A stretch of DNA of 64,000 nt from Lytechinus pictus (Eukaryota; Echinodermata; Echinoidea; Temnopleuroida; Toxopneustidae): positions 36,285,401-36,349,400 of the forward strand of contig NC_087249.1 in the NCBI RefSeq assembly GCF_037042905.1, read 5' to 3'. The notes beneath the pieces were generated by a model. The model did no database searches. It was not told the origin of the DNA and was given only the letters and a program-made list of their open reading frames with translations. Position 1 is the stretch's first letter; every line of letters starts with the position of its first letter. Below, piece by piece: positions 21,908 through 33,977 of this stretch. The position numbers and the translations under genes are program-made.

Positions 21908-23205
21908 GCGTAGCCGGGATTTCATTTTGGAGGGGGCGGTAAATGCACGCGAAGCGTGCCAACCTTTGGTGCCAACACTTACAGAGCGCGCGAAGCGCGC
22001 TCCCTAGGGGGTGGGTGCAGGGAGGGTGAGTTTCCCCCTCCCGCGCGAAGCTTTTGGTGTTTCATAAATTAAAATGAGAAGGAGCCGTCTCTCTTGTCTC
22101 TAGTACCTATATCAGCTCCAATTCAGTTGACTATATTGTGATTTTGAACCTTGTTTTCAAAAGTGATTGTGAACGCACAAAAAGGAATACAATGGAGGAA
22201 ATTAAAATCATAATAACCCTACATGTAAAGCGTTTTATCAATTTTTTTGCCATGAAAAGGGTCCCGAGAAAAGGGTATTCTCAAAGATATATTGAATACT
22301 CCCCTTGGAAAGATCAGATTTGATTACAAACAATTTAGCGACAGTGCATATCTTTAACTCGCAAAACAGAGGAGAAGAAGTGTATATGCCGGGAGGAAGA
22401 TATTCCTCCCCGCGCAGAGCAATAAAAACTCTGAAATTTCAAAGGGCGGACGTTTCATCAAAATCTCTATACCCATCGGCTCTAATTCAATTGATTTCCT
22501 AAGATTATTGAACTTCATTACAAGGAAAATAGTGCGCAAAAAAGGACAGGAGATGAATGTGCAGGGAAATGACATGAAGATTAATAGAATTTGATAAAAA
22601 ATATTGTACTTTTTTATTTAATACGACACAAATTTTATACATTCCTCTTTTTAAATTAGGAACCTGTTTGCCCCAAAATTATGGTTGTTTAGTAATGAGC
22701 TGAAAAGCGGGAGAAGTTGACTTTATGGAGGTGACGGCAGAAATTGATATAAAGATTTAACCGCCCGGAGCCGACCCGACCAGAAGTTGCGCGATCAATA
22801 AAAAAAAAGATAACTTCATATACTTCAGCCTAACCTTACTCTCATTCCATGCCCTAATGTATACATTTGAACTTTAACTGGCAAGAAACACATATAGCTG
22901 AGGTGGAAAAACAGGGTTAGAGAAAGGGTGGGGGAAACAATGGAGGACTTCAATATTGTCATTAACCGCGCGCAGCGCGGGAGCAAAATTCATATATAAA
23001 TTTAGAGCAAGAGTGAAGGAGTTTCTCTTTTGAGAAAAAAAATAAAGAATGAAAAGAAAAAAAAACCCGACAAAGCTACCTTTCTTCCCTTTCCTCCCTT
23101 CCCTTTTCCTTTTCTCCCCTCTTTTTTCCCTTCTTTTTTTCTTTTTGGGGACGTTTTGGGGGGGGGCGACTGCCCCTACCGCCCCCCCTGGCTACGCGCC
23201 TGCTA
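21908..23205. mobile_element. 1.3-kb repeat with GTAGCCGGG / CCTGGCTACGCG ends
   Basis: Left end CGCGTAGCCGGGATTTCATT with a G-rich run; right end CCCCCCTGGCTACGCGCCTG. Near the left end are palindromic words GCACGCGAAGCGTGC and GCGCGCGAAGCGCGC. Interior AT-rich with pyrimidine runs (23070-23150). No coding frame longer than 75 codons. Confidence 0.55.
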
Positions 23206-23358
23206 TACAAGGCATTTTAGGAGATGAATAAAAGTCATATTTTGCTCGCTACTTTCAACGAGGTAAACATTTGCCATGTTGCCCTCCCCGGGTTTGCCCC
23301 TAGAAATCCTGTACAAAAGAGAGGGCAATATTGTAGATAATGCGCGGTGCGGTCAGAG

Positions 23359-23421
23359 CATACACCAACGAACGTAGAGGGCAGCAACACACAAGCGTGT
23401 TGCTCTAAGGAAGGTCAACTC
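23359..23421 (+). repeat. Inverted-repeat partner of 30891-30953
   Basis: From CCAACGAACGTAGAGGGCAG to AAGGAAGGTCAACTC, 57 consecutive bases are identical to the reverse complement of 30891-30947. See the finding on this pair. Confidence 0.85.
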
Positions 23422-23700
23422 CGCTCGAATTTTGTGACCACTCTAAAAAAATAAGGTGGGGTTTTGGAAAATTTGTCGAGTTGATTTTTTTTCATTTGTT
23501 AATTTCAAATATTTTTTAAGGAACAATTATTAGATCGGTTATTCTGGGTATAATTATTAAAAATATTATTTTTATTTTTAAAGAAAATATTTAGCTTAAA
23601 TAATCATGATTTTGACATTTTTCCTCATTTTGGAATATTAAATCTATGACGAGGATACCCCTAATCTGTTATTTTCTTCTGCTGAATTTCGCTGCACCAC
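23422..23700. other. No recognisable gene
   Basis: AT-rich; poly-T and AAATATT-rich. Nothing classified. Confidence 0.3.
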
Positions 23701-23734
23701 TAATAAATGCATAGACAACCACCGTAATAATCGA

Positions 23735-23915
23735 GGTCATTTTTCCGGCCTGGGTGCGCCGAGTCTGGGCCGGTGTACCGGCGGATCCTGCGCCTGGCAG
23801 ATACTGTTCTAGGCACCAAATCCGCCGGCGGAAAGTTTTCTACTCCGGCGGATTCAGTACCAAAAAAGGCCACTCTCTTCGGAAGATATCGTTCTTGCGC
23901 TATCGCGATATCCTT
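23735..23915. repeat. GC-rich repeat with CCGGCGGAT words, copy 1
   Basis: Contains ACCGGCGGATCC, ATCCGCCGGCGGA and TCCGGCGGATTCAG within 120 bases, plus GAAGATATCGTTC. A related cluster occurs at 26805-26965. Function unknown. Confidence 0.5.
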
Positions 23916-23931
23916 CACTCACATACGTGGA

Positions 23932-24006
23932 GGTGCCGTGGCCGAGTGGTCTAGGCGGCCTGGCTATACATAGAAAGTCCGGGGTTCGATCCCCGGCCGC
24001 GGCACC
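23932..24006 (+). tRNA. tRNA-like sequence (Leu/Ser-type head), probably a pseudogene
   Basis: Seven-pair acceptor stem GGTGCCG/CGGCACC, box A TGGCCGAGTGGTCTAGGC as in class II tRNAs, and box B-like GGGGTTCGATCCCCGG. The anticodon arm does not fold into a normal 5-bp stem with a 7-base loop (GCCTGGCTATACATAGAAAG), the T arm is one base too long, and no T run follows closely. Probably a tRNA-derived repeat or dead gene rather than a working tRNA. Confidence 0.45.
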
Positions 24007-25038
24007 TATGCCCGTGAGCCTGGAGGCATTTAATCTGCAACGCTCTTTTACCTTGCTTTCAAATAAATGGAAATGCTATATGCATTAGTGGTAACTATAT
24101 AGGTGTGCACTGTAAAAAAAAAAAAACGTCTTGTAATAAAAAACAATCATTTTTTATTTATTTTATACCTATTAAATCCTTCTTATCACAATTTTAGGGA
24201 TAAATTGGATACAATATGCACCAATTATGATTGATACAGAGTATTAAATAAGGGCAAACAATGGCAGGATTTTGTAATAAGTTTTCTAAAGGGAAGTATA
24301 GATAATGATCACTGCAAATGAAATTCTTGATTTGCGAAATTCCTATGTATTATTATTATTTCCTCCACATTTTCTCGTATATTTTTTTCTCCCTTCCCTC
24401 CTCTTTCTATTTCTCCCTTTTTGGTGCTATATCACCCACGCGTATACGCCCCAGATATATTCATAATGTGCCAGAAATGCCAGGAAACTGGAGAAGAGGC
24501 AAAAGGGGCGAAATGAGCAGGGACAGAAAGAAAGGCAAAAAATAAAGAGATGAAAATCCAGAAGGGGGTATAGTAATTAAGAGAAACAAAATATATAAAG
24601 GAGAAATTATATTTCACTAAATATCCCATATTGATCTTAAAATTAGATGACTGAGAGGTAAAATAAGGAGCATACGATACGTGGCGTATCTAACTTTTGT
24701 CAGGGTGAACTTCCGGTCCCCAAGTTCAGATTCCTTAACAAAAATATTGAAGAAAAAAAGAATTAAAAAAAAAATACATGATAAATTAAAAATAGGCCTA
24801 CAATAAACTACATAAGAAATAAATCATGTTTTGACATTTTTTTTTGGGGAGGGGGATTTTTGTTAGAAATGTCAAATTTATGTTTTCAACCAAAATTAGC
24901 ATTCTACAAGCAATAATATGAGTTCACAGCAAAACATATTTTCATACACTTATTTGCATCATTTATTTGGAAATATGAAGTTTTAATTTGTTGAAATTTT
25001 TCTAAACATTTGTAGTTAGTTTCAAAAACCTATATGCC
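24007..25038. other. No recognisable gene
   Basis: AT-rich intergenic DNA with purine-rich and pyrimidine-rich simple stretches (24360-24430, 24500-24610, 24740-24860). Only short open frames. Confidence 0.35.
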
Positions 25039-26382
25039 TATACAGTGCGTATCGAAAAAACGGGACAGATTTGAAGTCTATAAAATTTTTGTTTCAAATT
25101 ATGACATCTATATATTGGTGTTAATAGGTGCTCTGAGGTCTTATCTTTCAAATGCCATTTAAAAAAATTAGTTTTATTCATGCTTGAGCGAACACGGAAT
25201 GTTTTTGTTTGGGGTTAAAAAGGAATCTTGCGCCAAAATGGCATAACATGATAAATATGATGATCGGACTTCTTGCTATTCAGCAGACTTCCTTTTAACC
25301 TTTTAATTATCTTTGACATAATTTTCGAATTATGCTGTTAAAATTCATTTTCGAATCTGTTTATTTGCCTGAATTGTTCTGTTGTTTCTTTTTAATATGT
25401 TCTCTTTTAGCTTTCAATATTCATTCTATAAGCAAAAACAAAATTTTTAAACCGAAGTATGGGAAAGCGTGTATTTTTTTAAATCCTTCCATTGTGTGCT
25501 ACAAAGGTCATGGTGCTTTTGAACAGTGGCATACAGATGGGTGGGGGCTCGGGGTGTTACCCCCCCCCCCCCCCATAAAAAAAAGTGGAAAGGGAATACA
25601 AGGAAAGATAGAAAGTGAAATATTATTTTTTTTCTAAATATTTTGTCAAAATCTATCACAGAATTGGATATTTAAAAAGTGGAAATTTTTGCTTGCTCGC
25701 TCACAACTTTTTAAATACATTTTATCCGATCTGCCATATCTAGCTCCTTCAAAATTTACTCAATACATTGCCATTGAAAGACATGAATCCTTTCCTGTTT
25801 GCCCTGTCAAGCACTTAATTAAACTTGGTCAAGGAATCAATGACCCATTGAAAATAGGATTCATGTTTTATATTATAGAGGTACCATAACGTAATTTTTT
25901 CACCTAATAAAATACGATCTGAATAACTACAACTTCTCCCAATTAACATGATTAATAACGCAGATCTTCTTCCTTGGGTTGACAAAAGTCTTCTTTTCTT
26001 ACTTATGAAGGAAAATTCAAAGGTTAAAGAAGTTTTAATGAAAAAACAAAATAATTCAAGTAAATAAATACATTTGTAAATAAAATTTGACAGCATAATT
26101 CGAAAATCATGGCGAAGATAATGAAAAGGTTAAAAGAAAGCCTGCTGATTAGCCAAAAGTCTGATCATCAAATTTACAATTTCTACCATTTTGGCGCAAG
26201 CCTCTTTTTGAACCCCCGACCAAAACGTCCCGTGTTCGCTCAAGCATGAACAATTTTTTTAAAATGGCATTTCAAAGATAAGATTTCAGAGCATCTATTA
26301 ACATCAAAATATAGATATCTTAATTTGAAACATTTGTTTATAGACTTTTCAAAACTGTCCCGTTTTTTTTATACGCACTGTA
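25039..26382. mobile_element. 1.34-kb TA-flanked mariner-type inverted-repeat element
   Basis: Ends TACAGTGCGTATCGAAAAAA and TTTTTTTATACGCACTGTA are inverted copies with TA at each outer edge, the signature of Tc1/mariner. The inverted similarity runs for about 430 bases on each side (CGGGACAG, GCTCAAGCATGAA, GGCGCAAG, ACAGCATAATTCGAAAAT). The centre holds a short 'GGGGGCTCGGGGTGTTACCC' insertion near 25540. No transposase. Confidence 0.8.
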
Positions 26383-26447
26383 TGGGGGTGCACATTTTCG
26401 CCAAACAGTCTGGCAAACTGACATTAACATTGGTGTGAAAAAGCACA

Positions 26448-26575
26448 GTTAAAGAGATCGTTGCATACTGCGGACTGAAAATAGTATAAAACTTCACGTA
26501 GGGCGTACAAAACAAAATGATGAAAATTTCATCAAAATCTGATAATAATAAATAGCAAAGTTTTGGCGCATGTGC
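26448..26575 (+). mobile_element. Truncated copy of the TTAA MITE found at 42269
   Basis: Starts TTAAAGAGATCGTTGCATAC and shares AAAATGATGAAAATTTCATC and AAAATCTGATAA with the left half of 42269-42865; then it ends. Confidence 0.5.
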
Positions 26576-26804
26576 CAGGTCTAAGTATACATGAAATATC
26601 GAGTCATTGTTTCTCCTATTCCCTCACCCCCATCGAGCCCTTCGTCAAAAGCTGTATGGATTCGCCCCTGAATAAAAATTCACTAAAAGTCTAAAGGCGG
26701 ATAAAAATCCCCTCCCCCATTGGTAAAGACATAGCCAGAGCCGCGCATGCGCGCGCTGCCGAGGTTGGACGTCTGTCCAAATCAATATTACACGTATCGT
26801 CAAT

Positions 26805-26965
26805 AGAACCAAATCCGCCGAGGAACCAAATCTGCAAACTTCAAGCCGCGCAAACCCGGCGGATATGGTTCCGATTAAAAACCATATCGGTCATTTAGAA
26901 CGATATCTGCCGGCGGATACGGTATCCGCCGGTGGAACCGAATCCGCCGCTACACCGGTCGCGCA
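26805..26965. repeat. GC-rich repeat with CCGGCGGAT words, copy 2
   Basis: Seven or so ATCCGCC/GGCGGAT words within 150 bases (AACCCGGCGGATATGG, TGCCGGCGGATACGG, TATCCGCCGGTGGAACC). Shares ERYLP...GTESA-like translated text with the cluster near 23800, in opposite orientation. A 63-codon plus-strand frame here is not considered a gene. Confidence 0.5.
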
Positions 26966-27146
26966 GCTAGCTAGTGACGTTGATGATGCGCTGGGGCTTC
27001 AGGCGACTCGTCATAGACCTTCTAGCAACATAGACAATGACGTCCAATTTGCGTAGTCTGATTTGAAGTGCAATTGCTTCAGGGCTGATGTTTATCAACG
27101 ATGATTGTTCAAGGTTAGATTTCAAATTTTTAATTTCATTCGACTT

Positions 27147-28087
27147 TTAAGGACGTTCCACAGTTAAAGTGAAATCCATGTCATTTTCACCAAACTTTGC
27201 TCATAGATACTTTAGAACATTAATATTCGAAATATGCAAAAATTAACATAGGTCCATGTGCTTGATTTTTTGCTATAGAGCTTCTAAGTTCACCTAAATT
27301 GATGTTCTTAAAAATTGCGCATTCAAAAGAATTTGGCATTTTTAGACCGCCCAAGATTACTACAATGAGTTTAAACCTTTATTACTCAGTCAAAATACAT
27401 GAAAAAGTCATCAAATTTCGCAAGAGAGTTAATAATTGTATCGTTAAAATGGAGAATTTATCTATAGTGATATTTGTTTGCAATTTTAAGTTTAACAGCA
27501 CTGCCAGTTCTTAAAAATGACGTAAAAGATAACAAAATCCCAATCTAAAAAATGTGAAATTTCAGTAACAAACTACAAACGTACAATAAATGCTGCACTT
27601 TATTCAAAATCCATGTCATTTTCACCAAAATGTGCAGAGTTGTAAAGGAAGGTATACCTAAGAGGTACAAACATTAAAAAATAGGGGTTCATGTGCTTGT
27701 TTTTAAACTATCAGCATTTTTATTAGAGCAAATGTGCTTTTTAAAAGACAAAAAATGCGCCGAATACTTTGTATCTATGTGAAGAAAAAATCAAAACCAC
27801 TCTACCATTTATTCAAACTCGGGGTAATATTCGTGATTCTTGGCAGCACTGCAGAGTAAAGTATTTTGAAATTGTAGAGAATTTTTTTAATCGTCCATGG
27901 AATAATTCCACATTTTAGCTTCATGAAATAACACATCGGATCTGCAGTTAAAGTGCAGAAGATGAGAAAAATCAGCTCATACCCGCAGCTAATTAATCAC
28001 CTGTTCATCCATTGTGACGTCAGCGCGCAGAGTGTAAACTATGCGCAGATCATAATGCGCACAAGCATAACTGTGGAACGTCCTTAA
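27147..28087. mobile_element. 0.94-kb TTAA-flanked inverted-repeat element
   Basis: Left end TTAAGGACGTTCCACAGTTA and right end TAACTGTGGAACGTCCTTAA are exact inverses, each including TTAA. Inside, AAATCCATGTCATTTTCACC occurs twice (27173 and 27609), pointing to an internal tandem duplication of about 436 bases. No transposase frame. Confidence 0.85.
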
Positions 28088-28806
28088 ATCTATAAATCTG
28101 AAATAAAGGCGCTGTTTCCCCGAAATCCGGGTCTAAATTTCAACTTCGAGTCCGAGACTATATGGACGGCGAAAAAAAAAACATGCATCGGATGCATTGC
28201 ATTGGCTGCGCTGCAGCTGCACAGCCAGGCTGCGTCGCGTCGAAGGTCGATTGAGCAACCAAACTTCCAAAGCCAAATTAAAGCTTAAATAAACGGCCAC
28301 CTATCCACATTTTCCCTGGTTTTCTTCAATAATTTCTAAGAAAAATCAGCTAATTGATGGAAACTGATTGCAATGTTACATCGTTTGGCAGAGTGCCATC
28401 ATCGTTTTGCATTAGACCTAACCCAGCAAATATTAAAATTAGGGTAGGCCTGGACTAGGGATGGGGGCTAGATTAGACCATCTTAATTTCTGATTTTGGG
28501 CAGAAAGTTGATTTGATAGACAGCATCCATATCTTAATTTGACCATTGATTCTCTGCAATCAATGTTTAAAGACTTTTACATAATTTGTTTGCCATAATT
28601 AATTTTCCTGGGCCTGGCCTGTGCTTGGCCGGCAGAACGCGTAATATTTGTTTGAGAAATTTCGAAAACGAAAGAGCAAAGTGACTGAGCTCGTCGTGAT
28701 TTTATGCATTTTCTAAAGTGAATTTTAAGGATTTCATGTCTAACGCTAAGGCCTAACGGTAACTTGTCAACCATATAATCTTCTAGATCTAACAGTTAGA
28801 CTCAAG
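28088..28806. other. No recognisable gene
   Basis: AT-rich DNA with a short GC patch (28185-28250). No repeat or gene recognised. Confidence 0.3.
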
Positions 28807-29743
28807 CAGGGGCGGATCCAGCTTTCGCCAATAGGGGGGGCCGAAAAATATTTTCATCAACATTTTTCTCGATTGGCCGCTATAATCTGATTTTTTGTTG
28901 GTTTTTTAGGGGGTAGTCCTAAGTAAAGACTGAAGTTTTGGTTTTTATTGTTATAAACAAGAGGAGGTATCTCATGGGTCTTAATATAATATGCGAGTGC
29001 GAAGCGCGAGCAGAAATTTTAATATAGTAACGTGAAAAGGGACTCAATTAGGACTGTTTTTAGTGATTAATGGATACAGTATCACCAATTAAATAATGAG
29101 TGTGTGAAGCGCGAGCTCAAAATTTTTGATATTCCGACCTGAAAACTTGACAGTCTAAGCACGTTTTTATTTAAATAAAGAACAAGATGTGTCTCAAACA
29201 TATAAATGCGAGCGCGAAGCACGAGCTTAAATTTTTACTGACATGATTAAGGGGCATTTTGAGAAATTTTGGTAAGAATTTCCAAAGAGGATAGGTATCT
29301 CACAAATCAAACAATGTGAGCGCGCAGCGCGAGCTGAAAATTTTTATATATATTAACAATTGGTATAAATCAAACAAAATAATGAAAGCTTGATGCTCGA
29401 GCTAAAATATTGTGTGCAAATTGATTTCAGAACTGGACATATTAAGTGCCATTTAATCATCTTGAATGAGATTCATTACACAGGCAATGCGAAGCGCGAG
29501 CGAAATATTTTATATAAATTCTATTTTCCAATTCTTCCCCCACCTTTTTCTTGTTTCCTTTCGGGTCGGGCCGGCCGTTACGAGGCTGTAAATTACACAT
29601 CATTGGTATAATACCTCTTTCTTACTTTTCTTTCTGTTTTTTATCGTTTCTATCAAGTTAAAGAGTACACTTTTTTCTGCAGGTTGCCAAAATATAGGGG
29701 GGGCCGGGGCCGACTCGGCCCCCTCCTGAATCCGCGCCTGTCA
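28807..29743 (+). mobile_element. 0.94-kb 'GGCGGATCCAGCTTTCGCC' element
   Basis: Left end GGCGGATCCAGCTTTCGCCA plus a G run; right end GGGGGGCCGGGG ... CCCCCTCCTGAATCCGCGCC, the inverse in outline. Interior has at least six words of the form GCGAGCGCGAAGCGCGAGC (28990, 29105, 29210, 29317, 29490) at roughly 100-base spacing. Related to 18927-20120. Confidence 0.65.
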
Positions 29744-30890
29744 AGGAATTTACCCTGTAGGCATTTAACGGACTAGTCCTAGCGGCTAGCCCATGCAGGC
29801 TGGCCTTAATTGAACCAAAGTTAGCTTGCATAGACCAACCCTCAAATGGTCTAGGTTTAGGCGTCCTATCTGTAGACAGGGTGAAATCCGTCTGTTTTGA
29901 GTTTATTATTATTATTTTATTATTTTTGCATAGACTATCTCATACCAACAAGTCGTGCTAGATCTTTTCTAGATCTACTTAAAGTTAGATATCCAGTGTG
30001 GAACAACATCTTAACAGATCGAGATTTGTCTAGTTAGACTAATAAAGTTAGATCTTTAGACTTGGGTCTATCGATCAACTAGACAGGAATAACCGTCGTT
30101 TCTGGGGATTTATTCAACAATTTCTGACATATTACTATAATCTCCATCGGTGAGAGTGAGCCAGCGCAGTTCAGCAGAACAACCAAAATACAGAGACTGA
30201 AGCTTTGGGTCTATCGATCAACATGATCAAGATCTAAGTTAGATGTAGACTTCACTTATTACTGATTGGAATGTATTTCTAAATTTATAAATTTTGGGGA
30301 AAATGGTGAAAAGAAATAACATACTACTGATAGATGTACGTAAATAAGTTTGTTTAATACCCATTGGCATTGCTGCCGGTTCATAAATTAGTCACGGTCT
30401 ATGGGCTGCAGATAAATGCTGATCGACGCCTAGCAAGTACCAGTGCTAGACAAGGGGTTGAGATCTAAGCAGACGACGGAGCATAATGAAGCTTAAGCAT
30501 AGAGTGATGATGGGTTCAGCGAAGAGCTCAAAGAAAATAAGGTGGTTATATTCAATCCCGAAATGCTTTGCGAGTGGTCACAAAATCGTCTCGGCGCAAA
30601 TCACCTAATACAGCCGTCTGGTGAAATCGCTGATAACAACAATCACCGATTTGGTAATGATTTTAGTTTCCTGAAACTTATATTTGTAAAGTTTAAAATA
30701 TCAAAGTATGTTTTTATATGGTTGTATATTCCTCAACATATTTTTTAGTGTTATCTTTGATATCGTTGTAGTCATATTCTTTCATATTCGTTTCTTGATC
30801 ACTATTAATTTGTTGTTGTATTGGATCGGCATTTGATTTCGTTGGCATGCACAATAAAATATGCGCGCAGCTCAGCTGCATGCGCGTATC
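29744..30890. other. CTAGATCT-rich DNA; part shared with 55735-55895
   Basis: Dense in AGATCTA/CTAGA words. The stretch 30080-30220 (AACCGTCGTTTCTGGGGATT, ACAGAGACTGAAGCTT) matches 55735-55895 in reverse orientation, so it belongs to a dispersed family. No gene recognised. Confidence 0.45.
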
Positions 30891-30953
30891 GAGTTGACCT
30901 TCCTTAGAGCAACACGCTTGTGTGTTGCTGCCCTCTACGTTCGTTGGCATACA
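30891..30953 (-). repeat. Inverted-repeat partner of 23359-23421
   Basis: GAGTTGACCTTCCTTAGAGC through CCTCTACGTTCGTTGG is the exact reverse complement of the other copy over 57 bases. Confidence 0.85.
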
Positions 30954-31149
30954 CAAACATAACTAATATAATAGGTGGATGGGTGACTAATCTATATTAA
31001 TATGTCATATAATCGTCACCAATGGTCTAACGTCGTATGGATCTCCTTTGCCGACGACGTCCTACTTACGAAAGTGACTGGCGCGTATAATCTGGAGAGA
31101 TTGAAGAGCGCCATCATATTCAACAACAACAACAACAACATAACCCAAG

Positions 31150-31612
31150 GGTGCCATGAGCCTAATTACATCAGGAGGGCAAAAGATATTCGTTCGACCC
31201 AACCCATTCGAATTTTTTAAATTTGATATTGCTGATTGACAAAAGTGTATGAATATGATTCAAAATCTAACACTGATTCTAGAAATGGTAACTACTGAAC
31301 TTCCTTTGCCCAAATTGGGAAGATATATCAATGATTTAGAACTATTTTTTGACTGGCGTAAGAATTGGGGCTATTTTACTGTTTCAGTTGATGAATTTGA
31401 TCCCATCATAGTTATCTTCATAAATTGCGATTTATTTTTAAAATGAGCTGGCTACGATACCCTTCTCTGGTCAGATATGGAATGTCAGATATATATCCTA
31501 TCCAAAGGTAGTAAACATTCGACCCTCTAATTTCACATTTATTTTTTATGAATTTTTCTTAAGTGCCATTTTAACACACAAGTCTATGGGGAATGTTTTA
31601 CGCGCGTGAGAC
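31150..31612 (+). repeat. Recent direct duplication, copy 1
   Basis: From GGTGCCATGAGCCTAATTAC to TTTTACGCGCGTGAGACC; repeated at 32624-33075 with very few changes (a 10-base length difference near 31572 and a handful of substitutions). Includes a 65-codon open frame at 31249-31446 of unknown significance. Confidence 0.9.
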
Positions 31613-32623
31613 CTATAGGTAATACAGGCGAGTTCCCTATAGTGGATGGAATACCTGCCCAAACTCCTCAGTAGCAAACAATTTCTAACTGATATCAATA
31701 TGTTTGGTCATCAAGTGGTGCAAAAAATGGATTTAATGGCTTAGCAAGGCTATATATCAGGTAAAGTTAGTAGGTATGTGTATGTAAGCCTAGGAATGCA
31801 TATAGACTGGTCAATGAGAGTCTAGGCCTCTTTATGTTTCGATTCATCATTGGTTTGTGCTAGTGTATGATCACCTACTTAATGTTAGAAAGACCTTTAC
31901 AAATTGCTCATGTTAAAATTGTTCTTTGGAATGGGGTAGAGAGGAAATATCACTTTGTGAACTTTACTGAAGAGAACTAGAGTGGTACCTTCAAGAAGGT
32001 ATTTAGAAAAAGGCACAGAGTAAGGTAAGGTATCTAATAGTGCTCAACTAAGGAGGGAGGGGGTGGGGTAGCTGTGTGCTCCAATCTTAGTCTAGCCCCC
32101 CCCCCCCCCCCCTCTTTATAAGCCATGCCATCTATAAAATTATCTTTCTTTCTTTCTCTCTCTCTCTCTCTTTCTATCTATTTATGTATATCTTCCTTCT
32201 TGCATCTGATAGGCAATAGCCCTAGGAAGATTTTGATATATAGGTCAAGTGCAAATGTACTAAAGTAATATGCTCTCATTCTTTTATTGTTTCCTCATTC
32301 AATCTCATGTATATCTGGTAATTATGTTTGGGGCAGTTCTGGTATTCTGATATCTACACAAAATTTACATACACCTTTATATTACAAGGAGAATAGGGGC
32401 CTATATATATTGTCATTGCATTCACTCATTGGGCTATATGCAGGTAGGATAAGTAGACATCCATATAGTAAATATAACATGTATGAGTAACACATTAAAA
32501 TGGATCATTGCATAGAAAATAGGCATTTTCAATGCATTTCTTTGTGCTAGTGCGAGTGTACAGATATAAAAGAATAGCAAAGTAGCTATTAAAAAAAATA
32601 AAATTCATAGGTCATATAATATA
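31613..32623. other. Spacer between the two duplicate copies
   Basis: About 1 kb without a recognised gene. Contains a C run (32098-32112) and a TTTC/TCTC microsatellite (32140-32180). The duplicate spacing is 1474 bases. Confidence 0.4.
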
Positions 32624-33075
32624 GGTGCCATGAGCCTAATTACATCAGGAGGGCAAAAGATATTCGTTCGACCCAACCCATTCGAATTTTTTAAATTTGA
32701 TATTGCTGATTGACAAAAGTGTATGAATATGATTCAAAATCTAACACTGATTCTAGAAATGGTAACTACTGAACTTCCTTTGCCCAAATTGGGAAGATAT
32801 ATCAATGATTTGGAACTATTTTTTGACTGGCGGAAGAATTGGGGCTATTTTACTGTTTCAGTTGATGAATTTGATCCCATCATAGTTATCTTCATAAATT
32901 GCGATTTATTTTTAAAATGAGCTGGCTACGATACCCTTCTCTGGTCAGATATGGAATGTCAGATATATATCCTATCCAAAGGTAGTAAACATTCGACCCT
33001 CTAATTTCACATTTATTTTTTATGAATTTTTCTTAAGTGCCAAAAGTCTATGGGGAATGTTTTACGCGTGTGAGA
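32624..33075 (+). repeat. Recent direct duplication, copy 2
   Basis: Matches 31150-31612. The two differences inside the 65-codon frame (32723-32920) are both third-position changes that keep the amino acid (Leu TTA/TTG, Arg CGT/CGG). Confidence 0.9.
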
Positions 33076-33242
33076 CCCAAGCGCAAGATTTATACGCGTT
33101 GAGTCACAGAATGTGCGCGTCATGCATGATGCGCGACTGCAAGGTAACGATTACGTCACAATTGCTTATTAAGGGTTACTTCGCTAAGGTCGTGAATAAC
33201 CTGAAATCAGAAGTAGTGATAAGCAAACAGGCATATAATTGC

Positions 33243-33737
33243 CCGGGGGGGGGGGCACTTACATTGACGAGTGGATACCATGCGCGACCAAAAAACATGT
33301 TTCAAGATAGCGCATGTTACGTACGTAACGTAATAAGGGTGTCAAGCACTAAAATAATGAAAAAAGGGTATCTATTTTCGATGTTTTATAAAGGATGTAC
33401 TTTTGCCCCAAGAGTCAACACTATATGTAATTAGAGTAGATTTGCGTGAGTGGGGCTGTACTAAACCCAATAATGTAGGTAAAGGTAAAATCGACGACCG
33501 ACCTCCGTGACATAACAATTCAAATCTTGCTGTACTTGTTTAGGGGGTCAATTCAGGGAATACTTGCCAATAGTATCGTTTTGTTTCCAATACTTGTTAA
33601 GGGTAGGCTTTCACATGCCAATACTTGTTAAGGGGTGCATTTTCAGAATATGGAAAATACGTATTTAGGGTGCTTTTTGAGACCCCATGGTCGCGCATGG
33701 TATCCACTCGTCAATGGAAGTGCCCCCCCCCCCCGGG
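33243..33737 (-). mobile_element. Poly-G-ended palindromic MITE, copy 2
   Basis: Opposite-strand copy of the MITE at 17491-18061, with the same ends (G run, CACTTACATTGACGAGTGGA; CATGGTATCCACTCGTCAAT, C run) and interior words (TTACGTACGTAACGTAATAA, AATACTTGTTAAGGGT). Somewhat shorter than copy 1 because of internal deletions. CCCGGG is present at both outer edges. Confidence 0.88.
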
Positions 33738-33809
33738 ATAAATTGTTACAAATAGTAGCTTGAATTACACATTCTACAGCCTTAGGTAGTAATAATACTA
33801 TTGACTGGC

Positions 33810-33977
33810 TCTTATTCCCTAATTCGACTCTCAATCGTGAATAAATTATTTTCAGTCACGCCTCACTATCCTTAAGCACAACCAGTGCAACAACATCAAA
33901 ACCTGAAATAGAAAACATTTATATACTTTACAAAAAACATACCTGTTTCGAGGGGAGCACCAAGCTTCGACGGCAAG
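33810..33977 (-). repeat. Terminal direct repeat of the DIRS-like element (distal copy)
   Basis: 168 bases from TATTCCCTAATTCGACTCTC to CCAAGCTTCGACGGCAA, nearly identical to 34270-34437 (one or two changes). Two copies downstream of the recombinase, separated by about 290 bases, fit the B1-A2-B2 end of split direct repeats; the matching A1 was not found. Confidence 0.7.

Noticed and set aside
23932-24006. Functional tRNA-Leu or tRNA-Ser gene
   Set aside because: Anticodon arm does not form properly, T arm is too long, and no nearby terminator; kept only as tRNA-like.
31150-33075. LTR pair of a small retrotransposon
   Set aside because: Copies lack TG..CA ends, and no primer-binding site or polypurine tract lies beside them.
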